Part shown: in pieces, positions 58,312-64,000 of the stretch | How the letters are laid out: every line of letters starts with the position of its first letter | Position numbering within the stretch: position 1 is the first letter of the stretch | Assembly (NCBI GenBank): GCA_900696685.1 | Contig: CAADHA010000169.1 | Location: 1-64,000 of the forward strand | Origin: an uncultured Planctomycetota bacterium | GTDB lineage: Bacteria > Planctomycetota > Phycisphaerae > Phycisphaerales > UBA5793 | DNA length: 64,000 nucleotides | Direction of reading: 5' to 3' | The notes under the pieces: generated by a model | Seen by the model: only the letters and a program-made list of their open reading frames with translations | Told to the model about the DNA's origin: nothing | Database searches by the model: none | Translations under genes and position numbers: made by a program

Positions 58312-61300
58312 TCAGCGATCCTCGTCGCGCGGGTTGAGGATTCCGCCGTAGCGCCGGCCCGCCGTGCCTCGGGGTGAGATGCTCAGGCTCACCGTCGTAT
58401 CTTCACGGTACTGGTTGTGGCTCACGCCGATGATAATGTCCAGTTGCGGCGTCTTGCGGATCAGTTCCACGTTCGTCGTCTGCGACTCGTCGCGGTCGAG
58501 GTCGAACGTCACCGAACCCCGGAACAGGTACAGAGGCGAAACGGTGTAGCCCAGGCCGCGGCTCAGCAGGGTCGAGTCGTCCGCATCGGCGTAGCGCAGG
58601 TCGGTGTAGGAATAGAGGTCGCGCGAATGGTCGAGGCGGTAGCCCAGCGCGCTCCGCGCCACGGCGCTCTCGTTGAGGTCGTAGATGAGGTTGCCCGCGA
58701 TGGCGAAGTGATCGCTCACCAGCCAGAGGAAGTCGCCGGCGAAGTGGTCGCCGAAGCGAGAGAGTTCCGGCCGATAGTCGAAGTAGCGCGGGATGGAGTA
58801 GTCGCCCTGCGTCTCGGAGGTGTGCAGGACGACGTCGGTGTCGACGGTGAGGACGTCGACGCTGCGCCATCGCCCCGGTCCGCCGCGCTGGGTCTGCCAC
58901 GTGTTGCGCAGGCCGACGCGCATCAGCGTGCCGGTCGAGATCCCCTCGATATCGAGGTCGTAGATCGGGTAATCGCCGACGCCCGCGTCGGAGTCGGCGG
59001 AGAAGAGCGTGACGCTGGGCTCGATGATGTGCCGCATGCGGTGCAGGTCGAGCAGGCGGCTGCTGACCGTGTTGTCCACGCGCGAGAACTGCGTCGCCAC
59101 GCGCACGCCTCCGCCGCCGAACCAGCGGATCGCCTCGCTGGCCGCGTTGAACTCGTCGAAGTCGTTGTCGTAGGCCGTGAACCGACCGACCACGAAAGGA
59201 ACGATCCGGAAGATGCCGGCCTGCATGGGCATCGCCAGTTCCTGGCGCGTCGTGAACCGATCGACGTACTTCTCCTGGTAGCCCGCCAGCAGCGCGGCCG
59301 TCGAGAGGTTGGTCGAGGAAGGAATGCCGAAGCCCGCGCGGCCCTGGCCGATCTCCTCGAGCGTGTGCCTCGGGAAACTCAGCCTCATGCGGCTCAACTG
59401 GTACTCGCTCGACCACGAGACCTTGCCGCTCCAGAGCGAATCCGCGTAGCGGTAATAGCCGATCTCGGGCATCTTCTCGACGAGGTAGCCCTGCGACTGG
59501 AGGAGGTCCTCGTTGGCGATGAAGTCGTTGAGGTCGTACTTGGCGAAGGCCTCGAAGGCCCAGTTGTCGCGCTGCTGCCTGGCGTAGAGGCGCGTCTGGT
59601 ACTCGCGCCGCTCATCCGCATCGCCTTCGAAGAACGAGTCGACGATGTTGGGGTCGGAGAGGTAGGAGAGTTCGCCGATGACGGTCCAGTCGTCGGGCAG
59701 GCGGTGCATGTGGGACCAGGTGAAGATGCCGCGCAGGTCTTCCTCGACGTCGCGCTTGGCGCCGGAGGAAAGTTTGTCTTCGCCGTCGTCGAAGATGGTC
59801 CAGGCGAAGAATCGGCCGCGGGCGTCGCGCGTGCGGTAGACGGCGTCGACGCCGGCCGCCGGCCCTCGCTCGCTGTAGTAGTCGAGGAGGAGTCCGGCGT
59901 CGTTGCCGGCGGGGACTTCCAGGCCCATGAGACTCAGCAGGTCCCACTCGCTCTTGAACGTGGCGCCGTTCTGGCTGTTGCCGCCGAAGGTCAGGCGCCT
60001 CAGCGGAAACTGTTCGACGCGCCCCTTGTAGCCCGGCACCCAGAAGATCGGCGCCTCCCCGACGCGCAGCGTCGCGTCGCGCACCTTCACGTAATCCTCC
60101 GACTGGCGCGTCACCGGGTCCTCTCGCTTCTGAAGCGTCACCGTCCCCGCGCCGATGCTGACGTGCGGCGTGTAGAACTCGCTCGTCGAAAGGCGCACGC
60201 GGTCGGCCTGCCATTCGTGCCGCGTCGTCTGGCGGATCTCCTCGGCGCGCATGTAGATCGGGACGCGGGCGTCCGCGTTGTAGGTGTGCACGACGCCGTC
60301 GAGCACGATCCCGCGGTTGGTCGAGAACTCGTAGTAGACGCGCGGGCCGCGCATCGTGTACTTCCCGTCCGTCGCCACCACGTCGCCCTCGAGATAGATG
60401 CCCCGCACCATCTCCGACGAGATCTGCTGCCTCGCCAGGTCTTCGGGCGCAATCGGATCGGTGAAGAGCACCGCCCGGTCGGCGGTGAGCGTGAGTTGGC
60501 GCGGCTCGCGCTCGCCGGGCCGCACGCTCAGCTCGAGGTACTGCACGACGAGGTTGTCGCGCAGCGTGATCGTGCCCTCGGCTCCATCCTCGCTCACGCG
60601 GTATTCGAGGCGCCCGTCCATGCGGAAGGCGATGACCGCCTCGGGCGGGATGCCGACCTGCGGGCGGAACGGGTCGGGGGGCGCTGTCTCGCCGGGCGGG
60701 CGGGGCAGATCGATCAGTGCGGGGGGGGGCGGCGGCGCGATGCGCTCGATCTTCGGTCCGGCCTCCTCGTCCCGCGCGGCCGCGCGCCGCAGGTGCTCGA
60801 GCAGCCTCGCCTCGCCTCGCTCGAGCACGGGCGACGGGATCGTCTCGATCTGCTCGTTGAACTCGTCACAGCGCAGGCGCACCGGGCCCAGGATCGCCGC
60901 CGTCACCAGCAGTTCATCGCCTTCGGAGGTCATGCCCGAGGGGCGGTTGACGGCGCTGACCCGATCGAGATAGAGCGCCACCTCGCTGACCACGCCCTCT
61001 TCCTCATTCCGGCGGATCACCCACGCAACGGCGCTCTGGGCGGCGAAGTGGTAAGGCCCGACCTCGGCCGTCACCCATCCTTCGAGGTACAGCCTCTGAA
61101 CGTCGCCCTCGCGCCAGATCGTGGCGCGCAGGGCGTGCAGAACGGCCTCGCCCTCGACGGCCGCCAGCCCCACGCCGTCCTGAGAGAGCAGGCGCGAGGC
61201 GTTCCCGATCCCGACCGGCTGCGCGGAGATCGCGTTTTCAGCGGTCGTGAGTGCGATGGCGGCGGCCGATGTGCCCGCGCCGGCCCGCGCGCCGCGGCCC

Positions 61301-61377
61301 GAAGGCACGAGCAGCAGAGCCGCCGCCGCGGCAAGGGTCATCCGGCGCAGGAAATTGGAGCAGTGCAGCGCATCCAC
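58312..61377 (-). CDS. lptD: LPS-assembly protein LptD
   Basis: 1,021 residues, longer than the 780 or so of E. coli LptD. The N-terminus has a hydrophobic signal-like segment (MTLAAAAALLLVPSGRG). An OstA/beta-taco region runs to about 430 (GIYLEGDVVATDGKYTMRGP, TSEFYTPHVSIGAG). The rest is beta-barrel strands with alternating polar and aromatic residues, ending RGTAGRRYGGILNP. The four cysteines of E. coli LptD are not conserved. It shows this planctomycete has an LPS-type outer membrane. A long Pro-rich spacer (PPPPPALIDLPRPPG) follows the N-terminal domain. Confidence 0.85.
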   Translation of the reverse strand: MDALHCSNFLRRMTLAAAAALLLVPSGRGARAGAGTSAAAIALTTAENAISAQPVGIGNASRLLSQDGVGLAAVEGEAVLHALRATIWREGDVQRLYLEGWVTAEVGPYHFAAQSAVAWVIRRNEEEGVVSEVALYLDRVSAVNRPSGMTSEGDELLVTAAILGPVRLRCDEFNEQIETIPSPVLERGEARLLEHLRRAAARDEEAGPKIERIAPPPPPALIDLPRPPGETAPPDPFRPQVGIPPEAVIAFRMDGRLEYRVSEDGAEGTITLRDNLVVQYLELSVRPGEREPRQLTLTADRAVLFTDPIAPEDLARQQISSEMVRGIYLEGDVVATDGKYTMRGPRVYYEFSTNRGIVLDGVVHTYNADARVPIYMRAEEIRQTTRHEWQADRVRLSTSEFYTPHVSIGAGTVTLQKREDPVTRQSEDYVKVRDATLRVGEAPIFWVPGYKGRVEQFPLRRLTFGGNSQNGATFKSEWDLLSLMGLEVPAGNDAGLLLDYYSERGPAAGVDAVYRTRDARGRFFAWTIFDDGEDKLSSGAKRDVEEDLRGIFTWSHMHRLPDDWTVIGELSYLSDPNIVDSFFEGDADERREYQTRLYARQQRDNWAFEAFAKYDLNDFIANEDLLQSQGYLVEKMPEIGYYRYADSLWSGKVSWSSEYQLSRMRLSFPRHTLEEIGQGRAGFGIPSSTNLSTAALLAGYQEKYVDRFTTRQELAMPMQAGIFRIVPFVVGRFTAYDNDFDEFNAASEAIRWFGGGGVRVATQFSRVDNTVSSRLLDLHRMRHIIEPSVTLFSADSDAGVGDYPIYDLDIEGISTGTLMRVGLRNTWQTQRGGPGRWRSVDVLTVDTDVVLHTSETQGDYSIPRYFDYRPELSRFGDHFAGDFLWLVSDHFAIAGNLIYDLNESAVARSALGYRLDHSRDLYSYTDLRYADADDSTLLSRGLGYTVSPLYLFRGSVTFDLDRDESQTTNVELIRKTPQLDIIIGVSHNQYREDTTVSLSISPRGTAGRRYGGILNPRDEDR

Positions 61378-61473
61378 CGGCGGCCATCATACCGAACCCC
61401 AGGTACACCGGCAACCGCCGCGAGTCGTGATCGGATCGAGGCAAAGCCGCGACTCGTGCCGAAACCGCAATCA

Positions 61474-62277
61474 TCAATAGAACGACAGCGTCGTTCCGTC
61501 GCGCCAGGTGCGAGCCGGCTGGACCGCCCCCTGGGAGAGGCCCCAGAGGATGCGCTCGGCGGGAGTGGCCGTCAGGAGCGAGAGCCAGCGCTGGGGCCTG
61601 GTGCCGGCGCGAAGGCGCACCTTCGCCTTTCCCGGCTCCCAATGCGACAGGACGTGCGACCAGGCTTCGTTCCAATGCCGCGCGCGCAGGTGGATCGGAT
61701 CAAAGCCGTACCACGCGCCGCGCTGTTCAGCCAGTGCGACGCACCCGCCGTGCGTCATCCGGCGCATCATGCCGTCGAGCGATTCCACGTGCTCGTGCAA
61801 CTGCTCGAGGCGGAAAGGGCGCAACGGAAAGTAGAGGCGGCGGAACAATTCGAAGCGCCGGCGGCCGAGGCGCCGCAGGCTCTCGACCGGCAGGGCCGTC
61901 ATCACGATGCGGCTGTCCGCCGCGCGCAGGCGCGACACGGCCTCCGCCAGCCAGCGGGCGAGCGTCTCGGGGTCGACGCCGTAGGCGATGTCGTTGCCGA
62001 CGTCGGTGATGAGGGCCCACGTCGGCGCGGGCTTGCCCGCTTCCAGCGCCCTCCAGAGTTCGCACTCGAGGATGCCCGGCAGGCGGCGCCCCAGAACGCT
62101 GCTCCACTGACCGAATGATCGGCCGTGCCCCAGCGCGATGAGCATGTCGCAAGGCCGGCCGACCTGCGCTCGCGCCATCTGCGTGATCGTCGAGATGCCC
62201 AGCGTGAGATTGCTGGCGCCGAGGAGCACGACGCGAGGCCGCGCGTCGTCCGACGCCGTCTGTTCCACCCGCTGCAT
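61474..62277 (-). CDS. SGNH/GDSL-type hydrolase-like protein
   Basis: 267 residues. The block I pattern is RVVLLGASNLTLG with the catalytic-type Ser after GA; ALITDVGNDIAYG matches the block with Asn-Asp (GxND); GFDPIHLRARHW supplies the Asp-x-x-His pair. Together they fit an SGNH esterase. The starts at 62,277 and 62,322 cannot be separated. It lies upstream of lptD on the same strand, 97 bases away, and diverges from the HIT gene. Confidence 0.7.
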   Translation of the reverse strand: MQRVEQTASDDARPRVVLLGASNLTLGISTITQMARAQVGRPCDMLIALGHGRSFGQWSSVLGRRLPGILECELWRALEAGKPAPTWALITDVGNDIAYGVDPETLARWLAEAVSRLRAADSRIVMTALPVESLRRLGRRRFELFRRLYFPLRPFRLEQLHEHVESLDGMMRRMTHGGCVALAEQRGAWYGFDPIHLRARHWNEAWSHVLSHWEPGKAKVRLRAGTRPQRWLSLLTATPAERILWGLSQGAVQPARTWRDGTTLSFY

Positions 62278-62342
62278 GGGCCATTCTAGAGGTCTGGGGG
62301 TATCCTCATCTATCAGCAACACGCCGAAACCGGAGGTTCGCC

Positions 62343-62765
62343 ATGTCCGATCTCGATACTCTCTTCGAGCGCATCGCCCGGGGCGAGATCCCGTCTTACC
62401 GCGTCTACGAAGATGAGCACATCTTCGCCTTCCTGGACATCAATCCCCTCAGCCGGGGACACACGCTGGTGATACCGCGCGTGCGCTACGAGCGGCTGGA
62501 GGAGTTGCCCGAGGAGGTCGGAGCGGCGCTGGGGCGAGCGCTGCCGCGCATCGCCGCGGCGGTGATCAGGGCGACGGGCGCGCCGGCGTACAACGTCCTG
62601 CAGAACAACGGCCGCGGGGCCGGCCAGGCCATTCCCCACGTCCACTTTCACATCATCCCCAGGTACGCCGACGGCTCAGGCCTGCCCCATCACTGGCCCG
62701 CGCGCACGCTCGACAAGTCCGAGGCGCCGCAACTGGCGCAGCGCATCGCCGGATTCCTCGCGTGA
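62343..62765 (+). CDS. HIT family protein
   Basis: 140 residues. The histidine triad is HVHFHII, preceded by PAYNVLQNNGRGAGQAIP. The N-terminus (LFERIARGEIPSYRVYEDEH, DINPLSRGHTLVIPR) is typical of Hint-type nucleotide hydrolases. It hydrolyses AMP-linked substrates. The gene is monocistronic. Confidence 0.93.
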   Translation: MSDLDTLFERIARGEIPSYRVYEDEHIFAFLDINPLSRGHTLVIPRVRYERLEELPEEVGAALGRALPRIAAAVIRATGAPAYNVLQNNGRGAGQAIPHVHFHIIPRYADGSGLPHHWPARTLDKSEAPQLAQRIAGFLA

Positions 62766-62893
62766 TCGGCCATGTGTAGTTCGATCGTCGCGCCGATCCA
62801 GGTCCGCGGCCGGGCCTGATGAATGCGCGTTGAGGCCGATGAGGTGCGTCCGGCCGCCGTCCATGCGGGCGGCCCGGCCGGATGAAAGGAAGA

Positions 62894-63802
62894 TCACCCG
62901 CCCGTCGAGGGGGGGGGCGCAAAGCCGTTCGCACGACGCTCGGCCGTCTCGAGCCGAAGGTGGATCACCTGGAGCCGGTTGCGCACCTGCTCCATCGTCG
63001 GCCGGCGCTCGGGATCGGGGTCCACGCATTCGGTGATCAGGTCGCTGAATTCGCGGCTGATGTTCGGCTTGATCTCGATGGGCGGAATCGGGCGGTCGAT
63101 CTGATGATCGTCCTTGGCGACGCCCAGGCCCGTGCGGTCGGTCATGGCCGTCGGAATGTGCCGTCCGGTGACGCACCAGTACATCGTGGCGCCGAGGTTG
63201 TACACGTCGGTGGCGGGCGTGATGGCGCGGCGGTGAACCTGCTCAGGCGCGATGTAGTCCATCGTTCCCTGGATGCGCTCCTTGATTGTCCCGATGCTGC
63301 ACGACTGTCCGAGGTCGATGATCTTCGCCTGGCCCGAGTCCGTCACGATCACGTTGTTGGGCTTCATGTCGGCGTGGACGAAGCCGCGGCTGTGCATATA
63401 CATCAATCCGTCCGCGACCTGCGTGAAGATGTCCGCCGCCTCGAGGAACGTCGCCGGAGGCTCCTTGTCCAGCGCGATCCCGTCCACGAGTTCGAGCAGC
63501 AGGAACATCTCCGAGACGCGAAGGACCCGGCGGTTCTTGATGAGCCGCTCGACGCGGCGGACGTTCGGATGGTTGAGTTGCGTACCGACCGAGTACTCGA
63601 CTTCGGTCTGGTCGAGGAAGCGCTGGTCCTTCTCGGTTTCCTTGCGGACGTGCTTGAGGGCCCAGATCTGCTTGGACCGGGGATCCTGAACGAGGTAAAG
63701 GAACGACGCGGCCCCGGTGCCGAGGTCCTTGAGGACGCGGAAGCCTGCGATTTCAGACCCGGGGGCCACGGTGCAATCTCGCTGTACCACAGACTGGTTC
63801 AC
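62894..63802 (-). CDS. Serine/threonine protein kinase
   Basis: 302 residues, with a complete kinase domain: glycine loop LGTGAASFLYLV, catalytic Lys in ALKHVRK, the loop FVHADMKPNNVI (HRD changed to HAD), DLGQS (DFG changed to DLG), and the APEQ segment. The HAD change removes the Arg that normally couples to activation-loop phosphorylation, so it may be constitutively active. The C-terminal LITECVDPDPERRPTMEQV is typical of bacterial kinases. There is no transmembrane or PASTA domain, so it is cytoplasmic. Confidence 0.9.
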   Translation of the reverse strand: MNQSVVQRDCTVAPGSEIAGFRVLKDLGTGAASFLYLVQDPRSKQIWALKHVRKETEKDQRFLDQTEVEYSVGTQLNHPNVRRVERLIKNRRVLRVSEMFLLLELVDGIALDKEPPATFLEAADIFTQVADGLMYMHSRGFVHADMKPNNVIVTDSGQAKIIDLGQSCSIGTIKERIQGTMDYIAPEQVHRRAITPATDVYNLGATMYWCVTGRHIPTAMTDRTGLGVAKDDHQIDRPIPPIEIKPNISREFSDLITECVDPDPERRPTMEQVRNRLQVIHLRLETAERRANGFAPPPSTGG

Positions 63803-63980
63803 GTCTCAACCCTGCCCACGGGCATTAACGCCGGGCCGCATGTCCGGTCAAGCGAACAGGCACCATGACCTCGACGCCCGACCTCTCGGATCGGTCCCAT
63901 TCGGGCACAACTTGATCCCAAACTCACGACCTGGCGTGATCCCTGTGCCAGGGAACCGCCTCCTTCTCGACACGGGCCGG

Positions 63981-63986
63981 ATTATA
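63981..63986 (-). promoter_or_regulatory. Possible -10 element of the kinase gene
   Basis: TATAAT on the minus strand in an otherwise GC-rich gene-free stretch (63,803-64,000). The matching -35 would lie at or past the window edge, so the promoter cannot be completed. Confidence 0.3.
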
Positions 63987-64000
63987 GATGGCTACGTCGT

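Noticed and set aside
58417-62118. Plus-strand open frame of 1,233 codons
   Set aside because: It is antisense to lptD and the SGNH hydrolase, and its Val/Arg/Asp-rich composition is typical of shadow frames.

Overview
The window is high-GC DNA of a planctomycete, most likely a Phycisphaerae/Phycisphaerales-type bacterium. Evidence for this is a DUF1580 protein, two membrane proteins ending in the C-x2-C...C-x2-CG zinc-ribbon tail common in planctomycetes, an outer-membrane LptD, a PilZ protein, a long sulfotransferase and several lineage-specific hypothetical proteins. No rRNA, CRISPR array or IS transposase was found.

Region 1 (1 to about 27,497) is the integrase end of a prophage whose other end lies beyond base 1. 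The minus strand carries a siphophage morphogenesis block, which transcribes leftward: TerS-like, TerL, zinc ribbon, sigma-like protein, connector, lambda-type portal, protease-scaffold-capsid fusion, DUF2190 protein, head-tail joining proteins, tail tube, and tail chaperones with a probable -1 frameshift. A rightward cluster of small accessory genes (11,870-14,953) includes a HARE-HTH protein and ends in a hairpin. Next come a ParB-domain DNA methyltransferase, a PrimPol/D5-type primase-helicase, DUF1580 and a tyrosine integrase beside the 3' end of tRNA-Asp(GTC). Two cargo genes run against the phage operons: a Nudix-box protein (7,573-8,808) with visibly lower GC, and a 1,414-residue GHKL/sacsin-type ATPase fused to a DUF3883 PD-(D/E)xK-like domain (21,772-26,016). 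The second sits between DUF1580 and the integrase and is the best candidate for an undescribed defence system here.

Region 2 (27,498-64,000) is host chromosome. It holds tRNA-Asp and tRNA-Ala, rsmE, rnpA-yidD, a DUF418 protein, a sulfotransferase, and a MATE-mutY-TIM barrel-cmk-plsC run. A sigma-70 factor follows. Then comes a translationally coupled amino-sugar/peptidoglycan-recycling operon (SSS symporter, GH20 hexosaminidase, AnmK, MurQ). A copper ATPase and a TauE-like permease precede a molybdenum respiratory module: a molybdopterin oxidoreductase, a ferredoxin-NrfD fusion, an AhpD-like protein and MobA. The window ends with a kinase/deoxyribosyltransferase-like fusion, PilZ, LptD, an SGNH hydrolase, a HIT protein and a Ser/Thr kinase.

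Two repeat families stand out. One is a hairpin with GGGACAGGTAC arms (two copies). The other is a GAAGACGCAAGC palindromic element that has inserted in frame into both murQ and the molybdoenzyme gene, adding a similar peptide to two unrelated proteins, with a third copy between genes.
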